Below are positions 52,370 to 61,875 of a stretch of 64,000 nt of DNA, in pieces; position 1 is the first letter of the stretch, and every line of letters begins with the position of its first letter. A model generated the notes under the pieces. That model ran no database searches. It was not told where the DNA came from and saw only the letters and a list, made by a program, of their open reading frames with translations. The stretch spans positions 2,232,001 through 2,296,000 of the forward strand of contig NZ_CP095078.1 in NCBI RefSeq assembly GCF_022919075.1, in the 5' to 3' direction. Source of the stretch: Nocardioides sp. W7 (GTDB lineage: Bacteria > Actinomycetota > Actinomycetes > Propionibacteriales > Nocardioidaceae). A program made the translations under genes and the position numbers.

Positions 52370-53473
52370 ATGCCTCGGGAGGCCGTCTCCGCACGGCTCC
52401 CCGACTTCCCCTGGGACCACCTCACGTCGTACGCCGAGCGGGCCCGCGCCCACCCGGACGGGGTCGTCGACCTGTCGGTCGGCACCCCGGTCGACCCGAC
52501 GCCCGAGGTGGCGCAGCGCGCGCTGCGCGAGGCGGCCGACTCGCCGGGCTACCCGCTCACGATCGGCCGCGCCGACCTGCGGCAGGCCTGCATCGACTGG
52601 CTCGAGCGCCGGCACGGCGTCACCGGGCTGGGCCTGGACCGGGTGCTCCCGGTGATCGGTTCCAAGGAGCTGATCGGGTCGATGGCGGTCCACCTCGGCC
52701 TGGGGGCCGGTGACCTGATCGCCTACCCCGCGCTGGCCTACCCGACCTACGAGGTCGGGGCGGCGCTGGCCGGTGCCCGCGCGGTCGCGTCCGACTCGCT
52801 GACGTCGTTCGGACCCGAGGTCCCGGCGCTGATGTGGCTCAACTCGCCGTCGAACCCGACCGGCCGGGTGCTGCCGCCCGACCACCTGCGCAAGGTCGTG
52901 GACTGGTGCCGCGAACGCGGCACGATCCTGGTCTCCGACGAGTGCTACCTGGAGTGCGCCTGGGAGGCGTCGCCGGTCTCGGTGCTGCACCCCGACATCT
53001 GCCGCGGCTCGCACGAGGGCATCCTCACGGTGCACTCGCTGTCGAAGCGCTCCAACCTCGCGGGCTACCGCTGCGCGTTCGTGGCGGGGGACCCGGCGCT
53101 GGTGGGCGAGCTGCTCGCCGTGCGCAAGAACCTCGGCCTGCAGATGCCCGGCCCGCAGCAGGTCGCGATGAAGGCCGCGCTCGACGACGACGACCACGCG
53201 CTCGAGCAGCACGGGCGGTACGCCGCCCGGCGGGCCCGGCTGCGCACCGCGCTCGAGGGCGCCGGCTTCCGGGTCGACCACTCCGAGGCGTCGCTCTACC
53301 TCTGGTCCACCCGTGACGAGGACTGCTGGAAGACGGTCTCGGACCTGGCCGACCGCGGCATCCTGGTCGCCCCCGGGTCGTTCTACGGCGCGGCCGGCGC
53401 GCGGCACGTGCGGGTGGCGTTCACGGCCACCGACGAGCGGGTCGACGCCGCGGTCGCGCGGCTCGCGGGCTGA
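52370..53473 (+). CDS. dapC: Succinyldiaminopimelate transaminase
   Basis: 367 aa, class I/II aminotransferase of the actinobacterial DapC type. FPWDHLTSYAERARAHPDG, VDLSVGTPVDPTP, GSKELIGSMAVHLGLG, NSPSNPTGRV and the PLP lysine K226 in SLSKRSNLAGYR; LQMPGPQQ near 260. It aminates N-succinyl-2-amino-6-ketopimelate in lysine/meso-DAP synthesis. dapD, the previous step, lies 7.4 kb away at 60893, separated by accessory genes. Confidence 0.93.
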   Translation: MPREAVSARLPDFPWDHLTSYAERARAHPDGVVDLSVGTPVDPTPEVAQRALREAADSPGYPLTIGRADLRQACIDWLERRHGVTGLGLDRVLPVIGSKELIGSMAVHLGLGAGDLIAYPALAYPTYEVGAALAGARAVASDSLTSFGPEVPALMWLNSPSNPTGRVLPPDHLRKVVDWCRERGTILVSDECYLECAWEASPVSVLHPDICRGSHEGILTVHSLSKRSNLAGYRCAFVAGDPALVGELLAVRKNLGLQMPGPQQVAMKAALDDDDHALEQHGRYAARRARLRTALEGAGFRVDHSEASLYLWSTRDEDCWKTVSDLADRGILVAPGSFYGAAGARHVRVAFTATDERVDAAVARLAG

Positions 53474-53671
53474 GCGGTCGGTCGAGCACGTCGAGGTGCA
53501 CGTCAGCTTGCGCGGCAGCCGGTCACGGGCATCCTCGGCGTCGTCGTGGTCCAGACCGGCACGGCCGAGGTCAGCGATCTCCTGAGGGCAGGGTCGCTCG
53601 GAGCTAGCGTTCGGGCAGAATCGTGGCCGGTCGGCCACGCCGGGGGTGGATGGCTCTCTTCGGGAGATGAC

Positions 53672-56600
53672 GTGGCCGTTGAGGTGAGCCATCGCGAGCG
53701 CTCCCTCGAACGCGCCGTGGCTCCGAGCCCCGCAGCGGAGGAGAACCCGCCGGCGGCACCGTTCCCGGTGCCGGCCGGACCGAGCGCCCCGGAGGCCGGC
53801 CCGGAGGTCGGCCCGGTCGGAGACCCGGCCGAGGTCGACGCGGACCGGCGCGCCGACGACGCCCTTGCGCACCTGCGGCGCACCGGCGCCCCACCAGGCT
53901 CGGGGGCGGTCGTGGGGCCGGAGGGTGGACCGGTCCCGGCCGAGACCGCGCAACACATCGAACGCCTCCGGCCGAGCGGCGCGCCGCTTCCGGGGGCGAC
54001 GCGCGGCCGGATGGAGGAAGCCTTCGGCGCGTCGTTCGACCACGTGCGGGTCCACGTCGGGGCCGAGCCCGCCCGGCTCAACCGAGCCGTCTCGGCGCGA
54101 GCGTTCACCACGGGGAGTGACATCTTCTTCGGCCGGGGCGAGTTCGCACCGGACACCCCGAGCGGCGAGCGGGTCCTGGCCCACGAGCTCGCGCACACGC
54201 TGCAGGACGGCGGTGGGGCGCGGCGGCAGCCGAGCACGCTGCGGCGCGTGGCGTCGACGTACCAGAGTGACGAGGACCTGAGGAAGCTCACCCTGTCCGC
54301 GTTCGACGCCTACGCCCGCGGCCAGGCCGACTGGGCGAGCTCGGAGCTCCTCGTCGGGGACAAGGAGTCCCTGCGGTCGCTGCTCGCGCTCGCCCGGGCC
54401 GAGGAGGGACGGGTGCTGGCCGCGTGCGGTCGGTTCACGGTCGAGGCCCTCCTCGCGCGGGGGATCGGCAACGGGACGGTCGACGCCGCCCTGAGCGCCT
54501 ACAGCCGGTCAGCGAGCGCGACCCAGGACCCGGAGACCGTGTGGATCCAGACCCCGGCGACCTCGGTCGGGGATGCCATCGCCTGGGGCGCCGCCATCCT
54601 CGAGCTGGCGAGGACGATCGATGGACGCACCCTGTACCGGTGCGTGCTGCAGGGACCGGAGAACGGGCTGAAGACCCTGGTCGACGCGGGAGCCGTCGCC
54701 GACTTCGTGACCTATGTCGCGGCCGTCAAACCGCTGCTCGACGCGACGACCGGCAGCGAGGTCACGTCCTTCCTGGCCTTCCGGGGCGAGGGCGGGATGG
54801 GCAAGTACGCCGGCTACCTGACCGACCTGCCCGAGGTGCGCAACCACCACCGCTTCACCGTCGCCCAGCTCGACCGACTCGTCGCGAACCGCCGTCAGCT
54901 CGCCACCAACAAGGCGCTGCCGCACCCCCTGCCCATCTCCGTCGTGCTCCAGTCCGCCTACGACCACAACGGAGCGTTCCACCGTGACGCGCCGCTGACC
55001 GCGGTGATCAGCCGGACCACCCACGTCACGGTGGTGGTCGAGGGCGAGCCCTTCCTCGTGCGCTACGGCGACGCGCTGAAGCGGTTCGCCGCGGACGGCA
55101 GGGACGGAAAGGTCGAAGAGGTCCTGCTGGCCGGCCACGGCGACGCACGGCTGATCGAGATGGCCGGCGACAAACGGCTCGATGTCCTGGCCCACGGGGA
55201 CGAACCTCCCGAGCACATCCGGGTCGACGGCGAACCCTCGAGCTTCGATCGAATGGTCACCGAGGACTTCTTCGACGACATCCTGAAGGTGCTGCGGAAC
55301 GACGACTCGGCGCGGATCGTGCTCAACGCGTGCCTGACGGCCTCCAACAGCGTCGACCTTCCGCTCAGCGCCGATCCCACCGTGGCCACCGAGGAGATCC
55401 GGACGGCGATCCATGACTACCCCAGCCTCGCCACGTCCATCACGACCAGACTCGGCGCCCACCGGGCGCGGGTGCTCGGCGCGAACGGGTCCTTCCCGAC
55501 GGTCGGCCTCCTCGATGCGGGCGGCGGCATCGACCTGACATCGGCCGAGGACCCGCAGCTGACCGCCTCGAAGCTCGAGTACGTCGAGCGCGGGCTCGAT
55601 CCGCAGGGGGTGCTCCGCGCGACTCTGGAGTCCTGGGCGACGAACCGGCCGGACACGATCGCGGCCGTCAGGAGACGGATCGCCGCGACCGCCACCGATA
55701 CCGCGTGGAAGCCCAAGGTCGTGCACACGCTGTTCAGCCTGATCGCCGCCAAGCCCGACGACGCCGCCCAGATCAGTGCGCTCGTGGTCAGCGCACACGC
55801 GCTCGGCGGGCTCACGCTGGCCGACCACTGCTCGGTGGCGAAGGTCGCCGGCAAGATCCCCGATGCGAGCCTGGAGACCGTGCTGACGGGACTGAGCGCC
55901 GCCGCTGCCTGGACCGACCCGGCCACGCGCGGCGTACCAGCCGTGCTCCTGCAGCTCTGGCTCGTCAAGAACGGGGCCAAGAGGGCCGCGTTCCTCGCCT
56001 TCCTGGACGGCTCGACGTTCACGACGGTGGAAGCGGTCGCGCTCCTGGACCTCGTCCGCCTCACGCCCCAGGTCAAGGAGTTGCTCCCCGTCCCCGCGCC
56101 GCCGCCCGCACCGCCACCACCGCCACCACCGCCGACGCTGGGCACCGTGCCGATTCCGATGACGCCGCCGCCGCCGGCGATCGCGAGCCCGCCACCGCGG
56201 GGCCGGTTCCTCCTCGCTCTCACCTTCCTGGTGGCCCTCGGCGCCGGCGCGCCCGAGCAGGCCAAGAGGTACGTGCGCAGCGTGTGCGGCCTCCGCGCCA
56301 CCGACTTCCCGGCGGAGAGCAACGTCGACGACCTGCTGCGGGGCGCCACCCGCCGGCAGGTCCTCGCGCACGCCGGACTGGGTGGGCTCCCGACGGTCAC
56401 GGGCGGCTCCGGGCCCGTGCGGCCTGTCCCGAACGTGGACCCCGACCACAGCGGAACCAACACCGTCGTGGTCGAGCCGGTCTCCCTGAGGCGACGGGTC
56501 CCGGACGGGGATGGGGTCCGGGCCTACACGATGCCGTCGGGAGACCCGGTCGGCACGGTTCCCGGCGGCACGGCGCTGGTCGTCCTCGGGCGGACCAGGG

Positions 56601-56713
56601 GGATCCTCAAGGGGACCTCGACCGTCCCGGACACCGACTACCTCGCCGTCGAGCGCAAGATCGGCGGCCACTTCACCGTCTTCGTGCGCGAGTCCGAGGT
56701 GATCGTGCCGTGA
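53672..56713 (+). CDS. Large DUF4157 protein with CHAT/caspase-like His-Cys pair
   Basis: 1013 aa from the GTG at 53672, preceded by GGGAGA (the frame is open upstream to 53546). Order: disordered Pro/Glu-rich N-terminus (1-110); DUF4157 (about 125-180, MEEAFGASFDHVRVHVG) with HELAH at 171-175; a helical region; a segment with LLAGHGDA (His489) and ARIVLNACLTAS (Cys554), a spacing and context like CHAT/clostripain-type proteases; helical repeats; a Pro-rich linker (about 805-850); and an SH3-like C-terminus (from about 930). DUF4157 is linked to contractile-injection-system cargo. No signal peptide. A WD40 gene follows. Confidence 0.72.
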   Translation: MAVEVSHRERSLERAVAPSPAAEENPPAAPFPVPAGPSAPEAGPEVGPVGDPAEVDADRRADDALAHLRRTGAPPGSGAVVGPEGGPVPAETAQHIERLRPSGAPLPGATRGRMEEAFGASFDHVRVHVGAEPARLNRAVSARAFTTGSDIFFGRGEFAPDTPSGERVLAHELAHTLQDGGGARRQPSTLRRVASTYQSDEDLRKLTLSAFDAYARGQADWASSELLVGDKESLRSLLALARAEEGRVLAACGRFTVEALLARGIGNGTVDAALSAYSRSASATQDPETVWIQTPATSVGDAIAWGAAILELARTIDGRTLYRCVLQGPENGLKTLVDAGAVADFVTYVAAVKPLLDATTGSEVTSFLAFRGEGGMGKYAGYLTDLPEVRNHHRFTVAQLDRLVANRRQLATNKALPHPLPISVVLQSAYDHNGAFHRDAPLTAVISRTTHVTVVVEGEPFLVRYGDALKRFAADGRDGKVEEVLLAGHGDARLIEMAGDKRLDVLAHGDEPPEHIRVDGEPSSFDRMVTEDFFDDILKVLRNDDSARIVLNACLTASNSVDLPLSADPTVATEEIRTAIHDYPSLATSITTRLGAHRARVLGANGSFPTVGLLDAGGGIDLTSAEDPQLTASKLEYVERGLDPQGVLRATLESWATNRPDTIAAVRRRIAATATDTAWKPKVVHTLFSLIAAKPDDAAQISALVVSAHALGGLTLADHCSVAKVAGKIPDASLETVLTGLSAAAAWTDPATRGVPAVLLQLWLVKNGAKRAAFLAFLDGSTFTTVEAVALLDLVRLTPQVKELLPVPAPPPAPPPPPPPPTLGTVPIPMTPPPPAIASPPPRGRFLLALTFLVALGAGAPEQAKRYVRSVCGLRATDFPAESNVDDLLRGATRRQVLAHAGLGGLPTVTGGSGPVRPVPNVDPDHSGTNTVVVEPVSLRRRVPDGDGVRAYTMPSGDPVGTVPGGTALVVLGRTRGILKGTSTVPDTDYLAVERKIGGHFTVFVRESEVIVP

Positions 56714-56774
56714 GCGAGCCCGCCGTACGTCCCTGTCATCCTGGGGCCGGCCACGACCGGGGAGGGGCACAGCC

Positions 56775-57758
56775 ATGAGCACCGACCCGGGTCTGCGTCT
56801 GCTGGTCGACCTCGAGGGCCTGGATGGCACCTCGGTGGCTCTCGACCGCTCCGGCGCGCACTGGGCGCTCGGCGACGAGCGCCGGATCCAGGTCGGTGAC
56901 GAGCGGGCGGTGAACCGGACCCGGACGGACCCCCCGCGCACCCTCTTCGGCATGACCTGGTCCGAGGACGGGCCCGAGGTCCGGGCCGGGACGTGCGCCT
57001 ACGACCAGGCGGCCGACGCCTGGGTGGACCCGCCCGGACTCGAGCAGGTCCTCCGCGAAGCCGCGCAGGTCGGGCTCGCAGACTCACCCGACCTCGCACG
57101 GGTCGAGGTCGCCGCCGCTGCGGCCTCGGCCGACGGCCGCGAGCTGGTCGTCGCGACGCGCTACCTGCGAAGCCGCGGCCTGCAGGTCCAGGACTCGTAC
57201 TACGGGCCGTCCGAGCGGCTCGTCGCCCTCCGGTCCTCCGCGGCCGGGAGCTGGACGGACTCCCCTCCGGTCGTCCTGCTCGCCGGCCACGCCGAGTCGC
57301 GGGCGCTCGCCGTGGGCAGCCGGTTCATCGCCGCCGGCGGCGACACCGTCCGGGTCTGGGAACGGGAGACCCGCGACCTGGTCGCCGAGCTGCCGCACGA
57401 GTACGTCGCTCGCGACCTGGCCTTCGACGCTGACGGCGGGCGGCTCGCCGTACTCACTGCGACGGGGGCGCTGGCGCTGTGGGACGTGTCGACGGCGGAA
57501 CGGCTCGCGTCGTGGTCGGCCCACGATGGTGACGGGTACGCCGTGGCCCTCCATCCCGCCGGCGAGCTGCTGGCCACCGGCGGCCAGGACGGCCGGCTCC
57601 GTCTGTGGACGCCTGAGGGGACGCTGGTCCACGAGGAGCGTCACGAGGGATGGGTGCAGGCGGTGGCCTTCTCGGGCGACGGGACGCGGCTCGCGGCCTC
57701 GACCTGGGCGCGGCCGCCGCACCTGCTGGTCTACGAGGTGGCTCTCCCGGGGAGTTGA
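56775..57758 (+). CDS. WD40-repeat protein, partner of the DUF4157 protein
   Basis: 327 aa from an ATG 61 bp after the DUF4157 gene, with GGGGAGG upstream. About five WD-type blades are recognisable, the best being DTVRVWERETRDLVAELPHE, LALWDVSTAERLASWSAHDG and GRLRLWTPEGTLVHEERHEG. It lacks a signal peptide or membrane helix and is thus a cytoplasmic scaffold or sensor. Pairing with a protease-like protein recalls WD40-caspase/CHAT sensors, but no direct function can be assigned. Confidence 0.75.
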   Translation: MSTDPGLRLLVDLEGLDGTSVALDRSGAHWALGDERRIQVGDERAVNRTRTDPPRTLFGMTWSEDGPEVRAGTCAYDQAADAWVDPPGLEQVLREAAQVGLADSPDLARVEVAAAAASADGRELVVATRYLRSRGLQVQDSYYGPSERLVALRSSAAGSWTDSPPVVLLAGHAESRALAVGSRFIAAGGDTVRVWERETRDLVAELPHEYVARDLAFDADGGRLAVLTATGALALWDVSTAERLASWSAHDGDGYAVALHPAGELLATGGQDGRLRLWTPEGTLVHEERHEGWVQAVAFSGDGTRLAASTWARPPHLLVYEVALPGS

Positions 57759-57762
57759 GGCC

Positions 57763-58725
57763 TCAGTCGAAGACGTCGACGTGCACATGGTCGCGGTGCT
57801 CGAGGATCGCCCGGTCGCCCGAGCGCGCCGGCGGGTCGTAGTCGCGCCAGCCGTCGTCGGAGCGTCGGGCCTGCCAGATCTTGGCGTCGAAGATGACGGT
57901 CTGCACGCCGAGCCGGTCGGCCTGGGCGACGAGGTAGTGGGCGATGGCCCAGCCGCGGACGTTGTTGGCCTGGTTGATCGGCCGCACGAAGATATCGACC
58001 GCGCGGCCCTCGTAGTGGGTCGAGCCCTCCATGTGGCCTCCCGCGACCCCGCCCGGCTCGAAGCCGCCGAGGGAGAGGTCGCCGAAGACGGCCAGCGCCT
58101 CGCGTCGTACGGCGTCGGCCCGGCGGACCAGCCCGCTCTCCCGCAGCCGATCACCGGCCTCCTCGACGTCGCCGTCGAAGCGGCAGGTGAACGCGGCGGG
58201 GGAGTTCCCCGTGAGCGCCGAGGCGAGCACTCGGGCGTCCGCCTCGTGGTCGGCGTACGCATCCGGGAAGGCCGAGCGCTGCACGGTCTGCGCGGCGACG
58301 GTGACCTCCATCGACCGGTAGTCGTCGACCTCGGCGAGCGCGTCGTAGAAGGCGTTGGTCGCGAAGACCGGGTCCAGCACCTGCTCCTCGGTTCCCCAGC
58401 CCTGGGACGGCCGCTGCTGGAACAGGCCCAGGGAGTCGGCGTCGCCGTACTCCAGGTTGGCGAGCTTGGACTCCTGGTACGCCGTCGCCAGGGCGATCGT
58501 CGCCGCCCGGGCCGGGAGGCCGCGGCGTACGGCGATCGCGGTGATCAGGGCGGCGTTCTCGGCCTGCTCGGGGTCGAGGACGACGGTGCTGTCGTCGACC
58601 GTCGCGGTGCACTCGTCGGCGGGCGCGAACGGGCTCAGGTCGCGGAGCGCGTCGACGCCGATCGTGATCGCCACGGCGCCGAGCAGCCCGACGCCGATCA
58701 GCGCCAGGCCGGTACGCATCCTCAT
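57763..58725 (-). CDS. Cell-wall enzyme-like protein (lysozyme-like and M15-like regions)
   Basis: 320 aa with an N-terminal membrane segment (about 6-24). Residues 50-150 resemble a lysozyme/transglycosylase fold (LATAYQESKLANLEYGD, SLGLFQQRPSQGWGT, with a Glu as possible acid). Residues 215-320 (THYEGRAVDIFV then RDHVHVDVF) resemble the zinc site of M15 D,D-peptidases. It is probably an envelope protein acting on peptidoglycan. The substrate and activity of both parts are inferred from motif shape only. Confidence 0.65.
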   Translation of the reverse strand: MRMRTGLALIGVGLLGAVAITIGVDALRDLSPFAPADECTATVDDSTVVLDPEQAENAALITAIAVRRGLPARAATIALATAYQESKLANLEYGDADSLGLFQQRPSQGWGTEEQVLDPVFATNAFYDALAEVDDYRSMEVTVAAQTVQRSAFPDAYADHEADARVLASALTGNSPAAFTCRFDGDVEEAGDRLRESGLVRRADAVRREALAVFGDLSLGGFEPGGVAGGHMEGSTHYEGRAVDIFVRPINQANNVRGWAIAHYLVAQADRLGVQTVIFDAKIWQARRSDDGWRDYDPPARSGDRAILEHRDHVHVDVFD

Positions 58726-58828
58726 CCGGCCCCCATGCCTCCAGTATCCGGATGGGGTGAAGAGCCGCCCGGCCCGGATCTCGTCGAAGAACCTCGCCGA
58801 TCGGTGCCGGCTGTTCTAATCGACGACT

Positions 58829-60877
58829 GTGGGACGTCATCGGGCACGAGCCGCAGGTCTGTCGGTCTCGGGACTGTCGGCGCTGCTGGTGACCGCCTCC
58901 CTCCTGACCCCCGCGACGTACGCCGCCGCGACCCCCGGACCCACGACGAGCGCCGGACACGCCGCCACGACCGAGCGCGCCCCCGCGAGCCGGCGGCTGC
59001 AGCTGCGGCCGGCCGTGCCGCGGGCCGGGAGCAGCTACCGGGTCTCCGGCCGGGTGCCGGCGACCTCGCCACGCCGGGTCGTCCTGCAGGTCCGCCGGGA
59101 CGGTGTGTGGCGCACCCGGGTCCGGGGAGCCAGCAGCCGGACCGGCGCCTTCCGCCTCACCTGGCGCTCCCGGACCCCGCAACGGCTCCGGGTGCTGGCC
59201 CCGGCCTCGGCCGGGCGGGCCGGGCGAGCCCCCCGAACCCGCTGGGTGTCCGTGCCGGTCACGGTGCGGCCCCGCGCCGCCGCCCCGGTGGTGCCCGCCG
59301 TGACCCTCACCGCGCCGCCGTCCGTCGCCGAGCACCGGCAGCTGCAGGTCGCCCTGGCGTCGGCGCCGGCGGCGCCCGGCCGGACCGCCGTGCTCCAGCG
59401 CGAGGCGGGCGGCGCCTGGGCCGCCGTGGCGACCGCCCGGACCGACGCGGCCGGGTCCGCGACGTTCACCGCCACCGGCGGGGACGCCGGCGCCGGCGGC
59501 CCTGGCCGGGAGCGCTACCGCGCCGTCCTGGAGGCCGGGGCGGGAGGCGGTCCGGTCGCCTCGGCGCCGGTCGAGGTGGTGCTGCTCCAGGGCCTGCCCC
59601 GGGTCGAGATCAGCACCGACGACGGGATGCTGATCGGTGACACCAACGGCAGCGGCGGCCACGACGAGGGCGACGACCGGAGCCAGTACAGCCACGGTCT
59701 GCTCAGCATCGACCCGCGCGGCTCGGCGCTGCCCGGCACCGTGCAGGGCTCGCGCTTCCGCATCCGGGGCAACTCCACCTCCTGGATCCAGGACAAGCTG
59801 CCGTACAAGGTCAAGCTCGACCAGAAGGTCTCGCTGCTCGGGCTGCCGAAGGCCAAGGACTGGGTGCTGCTGGCGAACTTCTTCGACCGCTCGCTGCTGC
59901 GCAACAACGTGGCCTTCGAGACCGCGCGCCGGGTCGAGATGCCCTGGGCGCCCCGGCTGGCGGACGTCGAGCTCTGGCTCAACGGCAGCTATGCGGGGGT
60001 CTACCAGCTCGGCGAGAGCATCGAGACCGGACCCGATCGCGTCGACATCGACGTGGACCCCGACGGCGCCGACGCCGCCGCGGCGGCCAACGGCGGCTAC
60101 CTGCTGGAGGCGGACTTCTGGGACGACACCAACCCGCGCTTCCGCACCGCGCAGGGCGCCCAGATCTACCTCCAGGAACCCGAGTTCGACTCCGTCGAGC
60201 AGGCGGCGCCGTACCTGGAACGCGTCCGCGCGGACGTCCAGGACTTCGAGGACGCGCTGTACTCCGCGGAGTTCGCCGACCCCGTGAGCGGTTACCGCGC
60301 CCACGTCGACGTCCGGTCCTTCATCGACTGGTACCTCGTCAACGAGCTGATGAAGAACATCGACTCCGGCTACCACGGCAGCTGCTGGCTGTACCGCGAC
60401 GACGGCGGCCGGCTCGCGATGGGCCCGGTCTGGGACTTCGACTTCTCGGCCGGCAACCGGACCTTCTCCGACCTCGACGAGCCGACCGGGTGGTTCCTGC
60501 GGCGCAACTGGTACCCGCGCTGGGGCCAGGACGCGGTGTCGATGCTCCAGGGGCCCGAGGGCCACTGGCTGAACCGGATGTTCGCGGACCCGTGGTTCGT
60601 CGGTCAGGTCGAGGACCGCTGGGAGCAGGTCCGCACCGACCTGCTCGGGATGCCCGACTACCTGCGCGCCCAGGCCGACCGGTTGGCGCCGGCGGCCACC
60701 CGCAACTTCGCCCCGCGGCTGCAGGGCGGCGCCGGCATGCAGCTCGGCCAGACGTTCCTCGAGAGCGACGGCGTCTTCCACGACGGCTGGCCGGCGTACG
60801 TCGCGGACCTCGACGGCTGGCTCACCCGGCGGCTGGCCTGGCTCGACGGGCAGCTGCGGCCGGCCGGCCGGCGCTGA
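58829..60877 (+). CDS. Secreted CotH-kinase-family protein
   Basis: 682 aa from a GTG. Signal peptide (about 1-33, GLSVSGLSALLVTASLLTPATYAA), two Ig/fibronectin-like regions (about 55-150, 165-255), then a CotH-like kinase domain (about 265-640): FRIRGNSTSW, KLPYKVKLD, WVLLANFFDRSLLRNNVAFE, GSYAGVYQLGE, NELMKNIDSGYHGSCWLYRD and GPVWDFDFSAGN. CotH proteins are atypical protein kinases of spore coats and surfaces; in actinobacteria their targets are unknown. A strong hairpin covers its stop codon. Confidence 0.87.
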   Translation: MGRHRARAAGLSVSGLSALLVTASLLTPATYAAATPGPTTSAGHAATTERAPASRRLQLRPAVPRAGSSYRVSGRVPATSPRRVVLQVRRDGVWRTRVRGASSRTGAFRLTWRSRTPQRLRVLAPASAGRAGRAPRTRWVSVPVTVRPRAAAPVVPAVTLTAPPSVAEHRQLQVALASAPAAPGRTAVLQREAGGAWAAVATARTDAAGSATFTATGGDAGAGGPGRERYRAVLEAGAGGGPVASAPVEVVLLQGLPRVEISTDDGMLIGDTNGSGGHDEGDDRSQYSHGLLSIDPRGSALPGTVQGSRFRIRGNSTSWIQDKLPYKVKLDQKVSLLGLPKAKDWVLLANFFDRSLLRNNVAFETARRVEMPWAPRLADVELWLNGSYAGVYQLGESIETGPDRVDIDVDPDGADAAAAANGGYLLEADFWDDTNPRFRTAQGAQIYLQEPEFDSVEQAAPYLERVRADVQDFEDALYSAEFADPVSGYRAHVDVRSFIDWYLVNELMKNIDSGYHGSCWLYRDDGGRLAMGPVWDFDFSAGNRTFSDLDEPTGWFLRRNWYPRWGQDAVSMLQGPEGHWLNRMFADPWFVGQVEDRWEQVRTDLLGMPDYLRAQADRLAPAATRNFAPRLQGGAGMQLGQTFLESDGVFHDGWPAYVADLDGWLTRRLAWLDGQLRPAGRR

Positions 60878-60889
60878 CCGGCCGGCCGC
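60856..60889. terminator. 12-bp GC hairpin at the CotH/dapD convergence
   Basis: GCGGCCGGCCGG (60856-60867) and its exact complement (60878-60889) enclose a 10-nt loop holding the CotH stop codon. Because the arms are GGCC repeats, several registers are possible. It likely serves both convergent genes. Confidence 0.55.
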
Positions 60890-60892
60890 CGC

Positions 60893-61834
60893 TCAGTTCG
60901 CGTGCAGGGCGGCGTTGAGCGTGACGCCCTCGGACTTCCACGGCACGGCCTCGATGGCGCCGGTGACCGAGTTGCGGCGGAACAGCACGTTGCTCGCGCC
61001 CGACAGTGCCAGCGCCTTGACGATCTTCGGCTTGCCGTCCATGTCCGTGATGGTCACCTTGGTCCCCGCCGTGACGTAGGTGCCGGCCTCGACGACGCAG
61101 TCGTCGCCGAGCGAGATGCCGAGGCCGGAGTTGGCGCCGAGCAGGCAGCGCTCGCCGATCGAGATCACCTGCTTCCCACCGCCGGAGAGGGTGCCCATGA
61201 TCGAGGCACCGCCGCCGACGTCGGAGCCGTCCCCGACGACGACGCCGCCGGAGATCCGGCCCTCGACCATCGAGGCGCCGAGGGTGCCGGCGTTGAAGTT
61301 CACGAAGCCCTCGTGCATGACGGTGGTGCCGGACGCGAGGTGGGCACCGAGACGGACCCGGTCGGCGTCGGCGATCCGGACGCCCGACGGGACGACGTAG
61401 TCGACCATCCGCGGGAACTTGTCGACGCCGTACACGCTGACGTGCTGGCCGGTGGCCCGCAGTCGGGCCCGGGTGAGCTCGAAGCCCTCGACCGCGCACG
61501 GTCCGGCCGAGGTCCACACGACATTGGTGAGCAGGCCGAAGACACCGTCCAGGGAGAGTCCGTGGGGCACGACCAGGCGCGCGCTCAGCAGGTGCAGCCG
61601 CAGCCAGGCCTCCTCGGTCGAGGTGGGCGCCGCGGCCAGGTCGGCGATCTCGACGAGCCGGACCTCGCGGGTCACGTCGCGCGCCTCGTCGCGGCCCGTC
61701 AGCGCGGTCAGCTCGGGGGGCGCGGCCACGTCGGCGGGCTTCTCGCCCAGCGCGGGCGCGGGGAACCAGGTGTCGAGGACGGAGTCGTCGGCGGCGATGG
61801 TCGTCAGGCCGAAGCCCCAGGCAGCGGTGGTCAC
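60893..61834 (-). CDS. dapD: Tetrahydrodipicolinate N-succinyltransferase
   Basis: 313 aa from a GTG with TAGAGT 8 nt upstream. The C-terminal left-handed beta-helix shows hexapeptide repeats ([60 protein letters not shown]), and the N-terminal part matches the actinobacterial DapD type ([20 protein letters not shown]). It succinylates tetrahydrodipicolinate in the lysine/DAP pathway, just before DapC. It is divergent from the phosphoesterase-domain gene. Confidence 0.94.
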   Translation of the reverse strand: MTTAAWGFGLTTIAADDSVLDTWFPAPALGEKPADVAAPPELTALTGRDEARDVTREVRLVEIADLAAAPTSTEEAWLRLHLLSARLVVPHGLSLDGVFGLLTNVVWTSAGPCAVEGFELTRARLRATGQHVSVYGVDKFPRMVDYVVPSGVRIADADRVRLGAHLASGTTVMHEGFVNFNAGTLGASMVEGRISGGVVVGDGSDVGGGASIMGTLSGGGKQVISIGERCLLGANSGLGISLGDDCVVEAGTYVTAGTKVTITDMDGKPKIVKALALSGASNVLFRRNSVTGAIEAVPWKSEGVTLNAALHAN

Positions 61835-61842
61835 GGGCGTCC

Positions 61843-61868
61843 ACTCTACGAGGGTCGGCGCCTAGGGT
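61843..61868. promoter_or_regulatory. Divergent leaderless promoters, dapD / PE-domain gene
   Basis: Minus-strand TAGAGT (61843-61848) lies 8 nt before the dapD GTG. Plus-strand TAGGGT (61863-61868) lies 7 nt before the GTG at 61876. Confidence 0.5.
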
Positions 61869-61875
61869 CGTCGGG

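Noticed and set aside
54509..56953. An 814-codon minus-strand frame opposite the DUF4157 gene
   Set aside because: Arg/Gly/Val/Asp-rich shadow; the plus strand has HELAH, the Pro-rich linker and domain-like segments.
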